From a candidate division WS1 bacterium (GTDB taxonomy: Bacteria; Armatimonadota; Zipacnadia; Zipacnadales; UBA11051): a DNA stretch of 53,926 bases. This document shows positions 37,262-46,356 of this stretch, piece by piece. The notes beneath the pieces were generated by a model. The model was not told the DNA's origin. It did not search any database and worked only from the letters and a program-made list of their open reading frames with translations. Each line of letters opens with the position of its first letter. Position 1 is the first letter of the stretch. Position numbers and translations under genes: made by a program. The stretch spans positions 1 to 53,926 of the forward strand of contig JAAYSP010000044.1 in the NCBI GenBank assembly GCA_012518355.1. The letters run 5' to 3'.

Positions 37262-39115
37262 ATGACCAACTTCGTGCCGGCAGTCTGCCCCGGCTGTGGG
37301 GCAGGCTGTGGCTTATATCTGGAGTGTGTAGAAGACGACCTGGTTCTGACCGCACCAAGCCATGAAGATGAAGTGTCTCAAGGCCGACTGTGCATGCGCG
37401 GCTGGCAGATCGGAGACATGCTGCGCAACAGTTTACGTTTGGCCACTCCGCTCATCCATGGCAAGCCTGCGTCCTGGGATGATGCGCTGACACATGCTGC
37501 CGACATCCTGGAGCCTCTGCGACGCAACCCCTCGCGGCTCGGCGTACTGGCGGCGGGCCATCTCACCAACGAAGAAGGCTTTGCCATCGCCCAATTCGCC
37601 AGGCAGGTGCTGGGCACTCACAACATAGACAACTTCGGACGGAGTGTTGATGGCCCTATCATCTGGGGGCTTCAGCATCTGTCTTCCACGCCTTACCGGC
37701 GCCCACCACTGCGCGATTTGGTGGACTATGACCTGATCATTTGCCTGAGCTCGAACATAGGGCATCTGAACGCTCAGGCTGGCTCGTGGGCTGTCAAAGC
37801 TCATGCACAAGGCTCCAGGCTTGTGGTGTTGGACCATGTGGACGACGGCATGGCCAGGGCTGCGGATCTATACCTGGAGCATGAACCATATGCACTTACT
37901 GCAGTGTTGATGTACCTGCTCGAAGCTCTTGGGGGCAAGGGGCCCGGAGAAAAGCTGCCAGAGCTGGCTAGACTCGGGCCGGAGGGGATCACAGACGCGT
38001 TTCAGCAGTTGGTGGACATGATCAATTCCAGCTCCCGGATTGCGATTATGCTGGCAACCCGCTCGTTTTCGATCCCTTACCCCGGCATGCTGTCAGCAGA
38101 TATTGCGGACCAGCTCAACCTCCAGGAGAACACCTCGGCGGCCGTGTTTGCCGTCAACGGTACCCCCAATTCGGTCGGCCTGGGACATATGGGTGTGGTG
38201 CCGGTGCTGACGCGAGATCCCGGTAACGGCGGCCAATGTCTCTTCGACATGATAGACCTCAACAAACAAGCTCTGGATGGGCTTGTCGTCGTCGGCGAAG
38301 AGTTGGTGAGCTGGCTAGATCGCGACGGCATGACCGAGTTGCGAGATATGCTGGATGTGCTGATAGTGCTTGATAGCTTCCGCACGGCTACCAGCCGAGT
38401 AGCTGATGTTACGTTGCCAGTCAGTGGTTATGGAGAGCGGGAAGGTAGCTTCACCACTCTGGATGCGAAAGTACGCTGGAACGGATACGCGATAGAGTCG
38501 TTTGGGGAGAGCCGTTACCTACCAGAGGTGCTGGCAGAGCTTGCGGTGTTGATGGACAACTCTGCCGCGCCAGCCACTGTGGACGACATCTGGGAGCAGA
38601 TGAGAGCACAGGTAGGTGGCTACGGGGGCCTGAGTCCCGAACAATTGCGAAGTGACGGAGAGGCAGACCTGGATTTTGAGGCTGTGCCGCGCAACCAGGA
38701 TGACACACACGAGCAGCGCGAATACTACTCACCGATCGAAGTGGCTGACCCGGCCGAGTGGCAGTACACCGTGCTACCGCGTTACGATGCGCATTGGTGG
38801 ATTTATGACGGACGCATGTGGTCGCTCCCTGTCCTATATCGTGAAATGCGTGACTGGAGAGCCGCACATGTCCTAATGAACACTGAAGACATGGCCAGAG
38901 AGCAGCTCAGATCGGGTCGGCCGATGATTTTGGTCACTGCCAGGGGGCGGGCCGAGGTGCAGGTATACCCCCACCCCAACCTGTCGACAGGGTTGATTGT
39001 GGTGCCTGCTCATCAGAGACATTTGCTGGATCAGTTGATGGGGCAGGCACAGTACGATTGCCGCAGTTGCACGCTGGTGCACAGACCTACCCCGGCCCAT
39101 GTGAGGAGAGGTTAG
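37262..39115 (+). CDS. molybdopterin-oxidoreductase-family subunit without the active-site Cys/Sec
   Basis: 617 residues related to formate dehydrogenase alpha and NuoG. The N-terminal [4Fe-4S] site is present (CPGCGAGC at 9-16 with a fourth Cys in RLCMRG near 45). A molybdopterin-binding core (NIDNFGRSVDGPIIWGL near 119-135) and a C-terminal dinucleotide-binding barrel (MNTEDMAREQL..GRAEVQV) follow. In formate dehydrogenases the same stretch holds the metal-binding Cys or Sec followed by His; here both are replaced (SVDG). It is therefore likely an electron-transfer or structural subunit, not a formate dehydrogenase. A CRSC motif sits near the end. First gene of the cluster; start at 37262 chosen because the Fe-S motif follows immediately. 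Confidence 0.8.
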   Translation: MTNFVPAVCPGCGAGCGLYLECVEDDLVLTAPSHEDEVSQGRLCMRGWQIGDMLRNSLRLATPLIHGKPASWDDALTHAADILEPLRRNPSRLGVLAAGHLTNEEGFAIAQFARQVLGTHNIDNFGRSVDGPIIWGLQHLSSTPYRRPPLRDLVDYDLIICLSSNIGHLNAQAGSWAVKAHAQGSRLVVLDHVDDGMARAADLYLEHEPYALTAVLMYLLEALGGKGPGEKLPELARLGPEGITDAFQQLVDMINSSSRIAIMLATRSFSIPYPGMLSADIADQLNLQENTSAAVFAVNGTPNSVGLGHMGVVPVLTRDPGNGGQCLFDMIDLNKQALDGLVVVGEELVSWLDRDGMTELRDMLDVLIVLDSFRTATSRVADVTLPVSGYGEREGSFTTLDAKVRWNGYAIESFGESRYLPEVLAELAVLMDNSAAPATVDDIWEQMRAQVGGYGGLSPEQLRSDGEADLDFEAVPRNQDDTHEQREYYSPIEVADPAEWQYTVLPRYDAHWWIYDGRMWSLPVLYREMRDWRAAHVLMNTEDMAREQLRSGRPMILVTARGRAEVQVYPHPNLSTGLIVVPAHQRHLLDQLMGQAQYDCRSCTLVHRPTPAHVRRG

Positions 39116-40216
39116 ATGCCCAACATACGGGTTGCAAGCTATATGATGGACAAAGGCAGCCTGCAGGCGGCGATGGAGAAGCTGTTCGAACTGGGGCAGC
39201 GTGTCATCGCCCCTACCAGAGCTCCGAAGGGCGATATCTTTTTCCGCGAAGTCAGTGATGTGTCACAAATCGTGACCGATTTCGGCAACTCTCTGGTGTC
39301 TCCAGTGGAGCACTTGCGCCCTCCGAAGGAAGTGTACTTCCGGTATGAGCTGACCGAGGAGGGGCCGCCGGAGGTCAGCCCGCCTCCCGCGCCGGAGCCG
39401 TTTGTGCTCTTCCATCTGCGCCCATGTGACGTGGCTGCGGTCGAGTGCCTGGATCACTTTTTCATCGAACGCCAGCCGGTAGACGTGCTGTATCAGCAGC
39501 GTCGTCAAGCCGCCACTCTGATTGCGATGGCCTGTGTTGAGCCTGCAGCTGAGACCTGCTTTTGCCCCTGCTGTGAAGGCGGCGGGCCGGTAGCCGCATC
39601 CGGTTACGATGTACAGTTGACGCTCGTAGATGAGAAGTATCTGGTGGAGGTTGCAACCGACAAGGGTGAACGGATTCGCGCTCTGTGGGAGGACCTTCTG
39701 GAGACGGCCCCCGCCGAACTCATCACGCAGCGTGATGAGCAGGCAGAGTATGCCGTTCGTGAGCTGTTCTCATCGCTGCAGGCAAACATGGCCGCCGCAG
39801 TGCGACGGGTCAGCGCTGAGACCGTGACGCGCGAGACCTGGGAGGCCATCGCCGAGCACTGCTATAGCTGTGGTGGGTGTTCGTTTATGTGCCCTGTCTG
39901 CACCTGCTTTGACGTAAACGATGTCAAGTTCGACGACAACACCGGGATGCGGGTGCGGCAGATGGATTCTTGTCGCCTATTTGGCTATCCACGCGAGGCT
40001 GCAGGGGCGATCCGTGGCTTTGAGACCCCCTACCGGGCGCGGATGTATGCCTTTCACAAGCTTGGCTACGACCATGTGCTTGAGCGGGGGCGCTACGGTT
40101 GCGTAGGTTGTGGCCGTTGCATCATGACATGCCTGGGGCATATGGGTATGCCTACCATCTGCAAGCTTGCGCGGCGCCCGCCGGTTGCTGCCGATAAGGC
40201 GCCGCAGAAATCATAG
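39116..40216 (+). CDS. HydB-like iron-sulfur subunit (sulfhydrogenase beta / AsrA family)
   Basis: 366 residues of the family that includes the beta subunit of archaeal sulfhydrogenase and AsrA of anaerobic sulfite reductase. The N-terminal two-thirds has the FHLRPCDVAAVECLD block near 100-114 and a cysteine-rich CFCPCCEGG near 148-156. Two [4Fe-4S] sites follow: CYSCGGCSFMCPVC near 245-258 and CVGCGRCIMTCLGHMGMP near 330-347. It should pass electrons between the flavoprotein encoded next and the hydrogenase or molybdopterin-family subunit. It starts directly after the preceding stop, and the flavoprotein gene follows after 9 bases. Cytoplasmic. Confidence 0.88.
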   Translation: MPNIRVASYMMDKGSLQAAMEKLFELGQRVIAPTRAPKGDIFFREVSDVSQIVTDFGNSLVSPVEHLRPPKEVYFRYELTEEGPPEVSPPPAPEPFVLFHLRPCDVAAVECLDHFFIERQPVDVLYQQRRQAATLIAMACVEPAAETCFCPCCEGGGPVAASGYDVQLTLVDEKYLVEVATDKGERIRALWEDLLETAPAELITQRDEQAEYAVRELFSSLQANMAAAVRRVSAETVTRETWEAIAEHCYSCGGCSFMCPVCTCFDVNDVKFDDNTGMRVRQMDSCRLFGYPREAAGAIRGFETPYRARMYAFHKLGYDHVLERGRYGCVGCGRCIMTCLGHMGMPTICKLARRPPVAADKAPQKS

Positions 40217-40225
40217 GGAGTTGCC

Positions 40226-41065
40226 ATGCGCTTGGAAGACTACATGCCCCGCTTTGCCCAGATCGAGGATATACGCATCGAAACGGACACTGAGAAGACG
40301 TTCACTATGCGGCTGCCGGATGACGATCCCGGCATGGTTTTCACCCCCGGACAGTTCATCGAACTATCGGTGCTCGGGGCCGGTGAGGCACCATTCGGCC
40401 TGGCGTCATCTCCTGCAGAAACTCATGTGTTTCAGTCCACCGTGCGTCGCTACTCGGCAGGCGTAGTGACTGTGCCCCTGCACCGGATGCAGGTGGGTGA
40501 TTTCGTAGGTGTGCGGGGCCCACTGGGCAACGGTTTTCCGCTGAAGAAGCACGCAGGTGATGACATCCTGCTGATCGCCGGTGGGCTAGGATTGCCTACT
40601 CTGCGGGCGGCAGTCTTCTATCTGCTGGACCGTCGAGATGAGTATGGCGATATCACGCTGCTTTACGGGGCTCGCACTCCGCAGGACCGGCTGTACAAGC
40701 ATGACCTGGAGACGTGGAGCCATTCGCCGTTGCTGCAGTGTTACCAGACCGTGGATGTGGCTGACGAAAACTGGGATGGAGAGGCCGGTTATGTGTCGCA
40801 GTTGGTAGAGAAATTGCAGTTGGATCCCGAGAAGACTTCGGTCTATATGTGTGGTCCTGCAGTGATGATAAACCCGGTGGTAGAGATACTCGAACGGATG
40901 GGCCTCACCGATGAGCAGATGTACGTGAACATGGAAGCGCACATGAAATGCGGCGTCGGCAAGTGTGGCCACTGTCTGATCCGCGATAAGTACGTATGCC
41001 TGGATGGGCCGGTGTTCACCTATGGTGAGGTCAAGCAAATGCAGCAGTTCCAGGATGCAATCTAG
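40226..41065 (+). CDS. HydG-like FAD/NAD(P)-binding subunit with [2Fe-2S] site
   Basis: 279-residue ferredoxin-NADP reductase-type flavoprotein, gamma subunit class of sulfhydrogenases and relatives of PyrK. An FAD barrel (PGQFIELSVLGAGEAPFGLAS near 48-68) precedes GGLGLPTLR near 119-127 and the nucleotide-binding half with YGARTPQDRLY and VYMCGPAVM near 202-210. The end holds CGVGKCGHC plus a fourth cysteine in KYVC, ligands for [2Fe-2S]. It would exchange electrons with NAD(P)H, giving the complex a soluble-carrier input. GGGAG precedes the ATG. Coenzyme choice is not certain. Confidence 0.88.
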   Translation: MRLEDYMPRFAQIEDIRIETDTEKTFTMRLPDDDPGMVFTPGQFIELSVLGAGEAPFGLASSPAETHVFQSTVRRYSAGVVTVPLHRMQVGDFVGVRGPLGNGFPLKKHAGDDILLIAGGLGLPTLRAAVFYLLDRRDEYGDITLLYGARTPQDRLYKHDLETWSHSPLLQCYQTVDVADENWDGEAGYVSQLVEKLQLDPEKTSVYMCGPAVMINPVVEILERMGLTDEQMYVNMEAHMKCGVGKCGHCLIRDKYVCLDGPVFTYGEVKQMQQFQDAI

Positions 41066-41082
41066 ATGAGCCGGGAGGTAGA

Positions 41083-41580
41083 GTGCACAGCGTCGGAGAA
41101 GTAGTGGTGCGGTTGGCGGCAGATGGGCTTCTGGTGGTCGGTATCGGCAATCCATTGCGTGGCGATGATGCAGCGGGACTGCTGCTAGGACAGGCCCTTG
41201 CCGCAAAGCTGGGAGTGCGTTATCTGCAGGTCGAGGACGTGCCGGAAAACTACCTGGCTGAACTGCGCTTGACCGAGGCGAAAAACATACTGCTGGTGGA
41301 TGCTGCGGATATGCAGGCACCGGCAGGGACCATTCGGATTGTTGAGCCGCGGCGCCTGAGTGAAGTCAGTCTCTCTACCCACAAGAGTTCGCTGCGGCTG
41401 CTGTGTGACATGCTGGCAGACGCACATGGCAAGCAGGTTCTGCTTTTGGGGGTACAGCCGGCAACTTTGGAGTGGGGAGAGCCGATATCGGCGCCGGTAG
41501 CACAGGCCGTCAACGCTTTTGTGGATGGCATGTCAGCTTTCAGGGTGATGGCTGAAGACGAAGTCCGTGACAGATCATGA
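41083..41580 (+). CDS. [NiFe]-hydrogenase maturation protease (HycI type)
   Basis: 165 residues. GIGNPLRGDDAAG near 21-33 is the family signature. The acidic nickel-sensing residues appear as the Asp of DDAAG, the Asp of VDAAD near 74-76, and the His of STHKSS near 98. It clips the short C-terminal tail of the large subunit once nickel has been inserted. Its place inside the cluster, before the membrane subunits, matches the large subunit encoded at 46357, which still has a cleavable tail. It starts with GTG after GGGAGGT. Other maturation genes (hypA-F) are not in this window. Confidence 0.88.
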   Translation: MHSVGEVVVRLAADGLLVVGIGNPLRGDDAAGLLLGQALAAKLGVRYLQVEDVPENYLAELRLTEAKNILLVDAADMQAPAGTIRIVEPRRLSEVSLSTHKSSLRLLCDMLADAHGKQVLLLGVQPATLEWGEPISAPVAQAVNAFVDGMSAFRVMAEDEVRDRS

Positions 41581-41734
41581 TGCGATTGTTGCATTCACAG
41601 CAGCAGAGCTACAGTTGGGACCAGACAGCTAACCAGGAAAGCGGGGGCTCGAAATCGTCGTAGGAAAGAGACGAGGCCTGGCATTTCGCTGTCAAAACGC
41701 ACCGAGCACACGTGTCATGGAGGGGCATGCGTGC

Positions 41735-43153
41735 ATGTCGCAATCCAGATGCACCACCAAACACCTCGCGATAGCACCAGGCGCCACAGCCCTGCAGTGG
41801 GCGGCATGTCTGGCTGCAGTGGTATGCGGAAGCTCCTATGCCGTAGCACAGGTGGCCTCTGACAACGGGAGCGGTGTTTCAGGTGCGGCAGCTCCGGCCG
41901 GCATCTTGCCTTTCGACTTGTTGAGCTCGCTGTTGCTACTGGTCGCTGCAGTCATAGGTCTCGCGGTGGTGCTTTTTTCGCTTGGGTATATCAGCCCCCA
42001 TAACAGAGAGCATAGCTCCACTGCGCGACGCGGCTTGTATCTGGGCTGGCTCCTGACCGCCATCGGTGCCACGATAGGGGTGGCGCTGGCACAAAATCTG
42101 CTGCAGTTGGTGGTGTTTGTCGAGTTGCTCACCGTGTGCGCCTGGGGCCTTGTGTCGTTTTATGGCGACGACGCATCGCGGAGAGCGGGCTTCAAAGGAT
42201 TGTTGATCACCGGCACCGGCACGGTATGCTTCATCGCAGTGCTGCTGTTGCTGTACGCCGGCGGTGCTCCCGATGCCTTCGGCTTTGACACTCTCTTTCG
42301 GCTGGAGGGGCCGCTTTCAGTGGTAGTTTTTGTATTGCTGCTGGTAGGAGTGGCGACGAAGGCGGGCCTGTTTCCCTTTTTCACATGGGTGCTTGATGCA
42401 ACTCATGGCCCGATAACCTCGATCGGTTATCTGTGTTCCGGCGGCCTCGGAGTGGCGATCGTGTATATGATAGCCAGGCTGCTGACGGCAAATGCAGGCG
42501 TGATGCAGCAGCCTGCAGTGGTGTTGGGCCTGTTAGCCCGGCTTACCATCATAGTTGGCATCGTGTTACTGTTTTTTCAGCAGGACCTGAAGCGATTAGT
42601 GGCTCTTTTTGCCCTGGTCAATTTGGGACATGTGGTCGGCGCCATCGCCGCCGGAGCTCAGGGATCCGCAGGGGCTTTCAACGCTGGGCTGCTGCATTTG
42701 GTACCGTACTCGCTGGGTACAGCGCTGCTGTTTCTGTCAGTGGGCATGATTTCCTGGGCTACGGGCACATCACAAGTGCAGTCACTGACCGGGGCGATGC
42801 ACCCTCCGTTACGGATGGCCGCACTGGGCTTTTTTGTAGGCGTGTTTACGCTTACGGGAGTGCCTCCTTTCGCCGGATTTTGGACCAAACTGCAAATCCT
42901 GGGCAGCGCCTCCCTACTGGGCTCTGGTGGCACTGAGATGATCGTTTGTACGCTGCTCGAGAGTACTGTGGCCCTGGGTTTTTTCCTGTGGATGGGGCAC
43001 CGGGTGTTTTTTGGACCGAGCTCTGAAGCGGTAGTACAGGCCCGGAAGACGCCCAGATCGATGCGGGCAGTGGTAATCGCGTTGGCGATCCTGTGTGTGC
43101 TTGTGCCGTTTTGCTGGTTCAGTCTGTTTCATCAGTTGGCTGCAGGGATGTGA
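41735..43153 (+). CDS. NuoN/MrpD-like antiporter-type membrane subunit
   Basis: 472 residues and about 13-14 membrane helices. The conserved charged positions of proton-channel subunits are visible: Glu in VFVELLTVCAWG near 130, Lys in TKAGLFPFFTWVLDATHGPITS near 210-230, and Lys in QQDLKRLVALFALVN near 285-300. TGVPPFAGFWTK near 380 matches the C-terminal helix break. It should couple hydrogenase electron flow to H+ or Na+ movement. The start at 41735 lies 9 bases after GGAGGGG; six more residues are possible (41717). The first helix region reads like a signal sequence ending AVAQ, an uncommon front end for this family. Confidence 0.85.
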   Translation: MSQSRCTTKHLAIAPGATALQWAACLAAVVCGSSYAVAQVASDNGSGVSGAAAPAGILPFDLLSSLLLLVAAVIGLAVVLFSLGYISPHNREHSSTARRGLYLGWLLTAIGATIGVALAQNLLQLVVFVELLTVCAWGLVSFYGDDASRRAGFKGLLITGTGTVCFIAVLLLLYAGGAPDAFGFDTLFRLEGPLSVVVFVLLLVGVATKAGLFPFFTWVLDATHGPITSIGYLCSGGLGVAIVYMIARLLTANAGVMQQPAVVLGLLARLTIIVGIVLLFFQQDLKRLVALFALVNLGHVVGAIAAGAQGSAGAFNAGLLHLVPYSLGTALLFLSVGMISWATGTSQVQSLTGAMHPPLRMAALGFFVGVFTLTGVPPFAGFWTKLQILGSASLLGSGGTEMIVCTLLESTVALGFFLWMGHRVFFGPSSEAVVQARKTPRSMRAVVIALAILCVLVPFCWFSLFHQLAAGM

Positions 43154-43160
43154 CTTCTGA

Positions 43161-45200
43161 GTGTCGCAATTGGATCCGCTGACGACTGCGGTTGTAGTTT
43201 TGCTTACCGGTGCACTGCTGACCGCCTTTCTGTCCCGCCATCGATTGATGGCGGGATATGTAGCGCTGGCCAGTGTGATATTGGCTTCCATTTCACTGTT
43301 GCGTCTTTCCCTGTGGATCTTCTCTCATGGACCGTTTGAGACTGTGGTACCACTGCTGCGACTGCCGGTATCGGGTCTCAGAGTGCATCTAATCGTAGAC
43401 CAACTCAGCGCCGTATTCCTGTTCATCATCGTGCTGGTCGCCGTCAGCACTACCTGGTTTTCGTTGCGGGCTATGGAGCTATGCAAAGCTCGCAGCCTTA
43501 TCCGCTTCTATCCGGCGTTACTACTGTTTTTCGCGACGACTTTGGGCGTTGTGGCTTTTCAGAACATGCTGGTTTTCTTGCTGTTCTGGGAGCTCATGAC
43601 GCTGACTTCATATCTGCTTATCGCATTTGAGACGGAAAAGCCACAGGCTGCGCGTGCAGGGCTGCTATATTTCGTGGCTGCCACTGTAGCCACCAGTCTG
43701 ATGGTCATCGCCACCACTATCCTGTACGCACACAACCCTTCCCACACTTTTGAGTTCTCCCAGTTACGCGATACTCTGGGGACGCTTACCACTACCAAGC
43801 CGGTGCTCGCCAACATTGTCCTGGCGCTGTTTCTGGTGGGCTTCGGCACCAAAGCGGGCATCCTGCCGTTCGGATTCTGGATTCCGGTGGCCTACCCCGC
43901 CGCTCCCACCGTCACCTCTGCGGCGATGGCGGGCATCGTCACCAAGCTGGGCGTCTATGGCACGGTGCGCGTGTTCCTGGACCTGCTGCCTCCCAGTGAA
44001 TTGTCGCTGGTGTGGGGTTCGATTATCGCCCTGCTCGGGACGGCTTCCATCGTAGTGGGTACGCTGACCGCGCTGCAGCAGACCGAGGCCAAACGGCTGC
44101 TGTCCTTCCATGTCATCGGGCAAATCGGCTATATGTGGCTGGGGGTCGGCATAGGTGTGGCGATGTATCACCTACACCCGGCCATAGCAGTACTGGGGCT
44201 CATGGGCGGGCTGTTTCATGTGGTAAACAACGCCTCTTACAAATCGCTTTTGTTCCTGAATGCCGGTGCAGTGGAGTATCGTACCGGCACCACTGAGCTC
44301 GACAGGGTAGGCGGCCTGATGCATATCATGCCGGTCACGACCGTGTCGGCGATTATCGCATCGCTGTCTATCGCCGGTGTCCCGCCACTCTCAGGATTCA
44401 CCAGCAAATGGCTCATATTCGAACGCTCGATCATGGCCGGATTGTACGTGCCTGTTTTCATCTTCCTGGGTCTGGTCGCAGTGTTCATCTCGGCGGTCAC
44501 ACTGGCATCGTTCATGAAGTTTCTGGCGACGCTGTTTCTGGGAGACTTGCATGTAGGTGAGCAGGTTGCCCATCGCGAAGTGCCAGTGAGTATGACCATC
44601 CCACAGACGCTGCTTGCAATCGTATGTGTGGTGTTTGGCGTGGCGCCTGTGCCGGTGCTGTGGTACCTGTACAGGGGCGCGGCAGAAATCCTGCCAGGTA
44701 TGGTGCCCAGTTTCAATTCGCTGGTGGGTACGTCGCCCTTCCGAGTGAACTTGACGTTGCTGGGCTCCAACAGTGCCATCGGCGCCACCGGCGCATGGGA
44801 TCCGTTGCTGGTGACGGCCGTCTTCGTCGGAGCCATGCTGTTTGCTTATGGCATTTCACGATTGGGTGGCGCTCGAACCCGCAAGGTGCCGATATGGCTC
44901 TGTGGTGAAGAACACTCATACCAGGAGATCATGTACAGCTCACATAGCTTTCTCCAGCCCTTCAACCGCTACTTCTGCCGACTGTATCCTGAGCTTCCGG
45001 TGCCCAAAATGCGGATGCCTGGGCTACTGCTGAAGCTTTTGAATCCCGACACATGGATTACCTATCCAGCGGAACGGCTGGCTGAGAGACTTGCGAGGGC
45101 ACAGACACAAGCAGGTGGTCGAGCGCTGGTGGTGTACCTGCTGTGGGCGGTGGCCCTGGTGGTCATAGTGGGGCTGGTACTACTGTTTGCCCATACATAG
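43161..45200 (+). CDS. NuoL/HyfB/HycC-like antiporter-type membrane subunit
   Basis: 679 residues and about 16 helices, longer than NuoN-type subunits because of the extra C-terminal helices seen in HycC/HyfB. Key spots are Glu in FLLFWELMTLTSYLL near 135-150, Lys in GTKAGILPFGFWIPVAYPAAPT near 230-252, Lys in QQTEAKRLLSFHVIGQIGYM near 307-326, and SIAGVPPLSGFTSKW near 408-422. A soluble stretch near 560-640 precedes the last helix. It starts with GTG seven bases after the previous stop. Together with the preceding gene the complex has two ion-channel-like modules, as in Hyf rather than Hyc. Confidence 0.88.
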   Translation: MSQLDPLTTAVVVLLTGALLTAFLSRHRLMAGYVALASVILASISLLRLSLWIFSHGPFETVVPLLRLPVSGLRVHLIVDQLSAVFLFIIVLVAVSTTWFSLRAMELCKARSLIRFYPALLLFFATTLGVVAFQNMLVFLLFWELMTLTSYLLIAFETEKPQAARAGLLYFVAATVATSLMVIATTILYAHNPSHTFEFSQLRDTLGTLTTTKPVLANIVLALFLVGFGTKAGILPFGFWIPVAYPAAPTVTSAAMAGIVTKLGVYGTVRVFLDLLPPSELSLVWGSIIALLGTASIVVGTLTALQQTEAKRLLSFHVIGQIGYMWLGVGIGVAMYHLHPAIAVLGLMGGLFHVVNNASYKSLLFLNAGAVEYRTGTTELDRVGGLMHIMPVTTVSAIIASLSIAGVPPLSGFTSKWLIFERSIMAGLYVPVFIFLGLVAVFISAVTLASFMKFLATLFLGDLHVGEQVAHREVPVSMTIPQTLLAIVCVVFGVAPVPVLWYLYRGAAEILPGMVPSFNSLVGTSPFRVNLTLLGSNSAIGATGAWDPLLVTAVFVGAMLFAYGISRLGGARTRKVPIWLCGEEHSYQEIMYSSHSFLQPFNRYFCRLYPELPVPKMRMPGLLLKLLNPDTWITYPAERLAERLARAQTQAGGRALVVYLLWAVALVVIVGLVLLFAHT

Positions 45201-45207
45201 AGGACGT

Positions 45208-46137
45208 ATGGCCGGCTACGAATCCGGCCTGAAGGTGACACAGATGACGTTGGCTTTGAACCTGGTGATAGCACTGCTGCTTGGCCCGCTGATGGCAGGT
45301 GTGGTGCGAAAATTTGTGCGCGCCCGACTGCACTCACGGCAGGGGCCCCCGGTGCTGCAGCCCTTCTATGACATCTGCAAGCTGCTGGGCAAGGAAGACC
45401 TGCGATCTTCTTCCAGTCCCATAGTGGATTTTGCGCCGATCGTGGTGATGGCGGCGACTATAACTGCGGCTCTGCTTACCCCCATGGGTATGCGCTCACC
45501 TCTGGCAGGTCACGGCGATCTGATTGTGTTCGTGAACCTGGTCACCATCGCGGTGGTCGGCACGGTCATGGTGGGTTTGTCTTCAGCCAGCCCATACTCA
45601 CTCATCGGCGCGGCCCGCGAGATCATGATGCATATCATGGTAGAGCCGGTGCTGGTCATCTGCCTTATCGTGGCAGCGGTCAAAGCACAGTCGCTGCTGT
45701 TCTGGCACATGGCCGAGGGCGCCACCGCGGGCGGGATGTCCATCTCGATGGTGATCGCTACGATAGCCATGCTGATGGCGATGCAGGCACAGATCGGCAA
45801 GCAACCGTTCGACATCGCTGAAGCGGAAACCGAGGTCATGGGAGGAGCGTTTGTGGAGCTGTCCGGACCTCGTCTGGCCCTGTTCCAGTGGGCATCGTTT
45901 GCCCGGCAGATAGTGTACGCATCCATGCTGGCTGCCATCTTCATACCGTGGGGGATAGACCTGGCTCCACCGTGGAACCTGGGGGCCCACCTGCTGAAAC
46001 TACTGGGTGTCTATGTGCTGGTGGGGATAGTTGATGTAGTCCATCCCCGCATTCGCGTTGAACAGGCCATCAAGTTTTTCGTCATAATTATAGTACTATC
46101 GCTGATCGGATTGGGCCTGGCCATAGGCGGCTACTAA
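45208..46137 (+). CDS. NuoH/HycD-like membrane anchor subunit
   Basis: 309 residues and about eight helices. VRARLHSRQGPPVLQPFYDICKLLGKEDL near 35-64, given here only as the landmarks ARLHSRQGP and LLGKED, is the hallmark loop that contacts the hydrogenase module. GKQPFDIAEAETEVM near 205-219 is the conserved acidic loop of NuoH/HycD. It anchors the soluble arm in the membrane and forms part of the ion path. The start is uncertain: ATG at 45208 has AGAGGA very close, and ATG at 45244 has a better-spaced GAAGGTGA and would match HycD N-termini better. The end of the gene is echoed 57 bases downstream. Confidence 0.88.
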   Translation: MAGYESGLKVTQMTLALNLVIALLLGPLMAGVVRKFVRARLHSRQGPPVLQPFYDICKLLGKEDLRSSSSPIVDFAPIVVMAATITAALLTPMGMRSPLAGHGDLIVFVNLVTIAVVGTVMVGLSSASPYSLIGAAREIMMHIMVEPVLVICLIVAAVKAQSLLFWHMAEGATAGGMSISMVIATIAMLMAMQAQIGKQPFDIAEAETEVMGGAFVELSGPRLALFQWASFARQIVYASMLAAIFIPWGIDLAPPWNLGAHLLKLLGVYVLVGIVDVVHPRIRVEQAIKFFVIIIVLSLIGLGLAIGGY

Positions 46138-46197
46138 CACTGTCTATCGGTCTATCGAGCTATCGGATTGGGGTTGGCTATAGGTGGTTGCTAGCAC
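46105..46197 (+). repeat. 36-bp echo of the HycD-like gene end
   Basis: Bases 46105-46140 (codons for IGLGLAIGGY, stop, and CAC) recur with a few changes at 46162-46197, including an in-register TAG where the gene has TAA. CTATCG is scattered between. The copy is not in a gene, so it appears to be a local duplication that has since drifted. Confidence 0.75.
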
Positions 46198-46356
46198 CGA
46201 GCTACTGAGCTACTGGCTATCTGCAGGCGACTAGTAGATGGTTGAGTATGTCGGAAAGCTTGCCTGATTGTGCAGGGCGATAGGCGTTGCCCTACCTATA
46301 GGTATGGGTTTGGGTTGCAGATGCAGTTTTCAGATGGCCGATGAGAGGGCGGAAAA

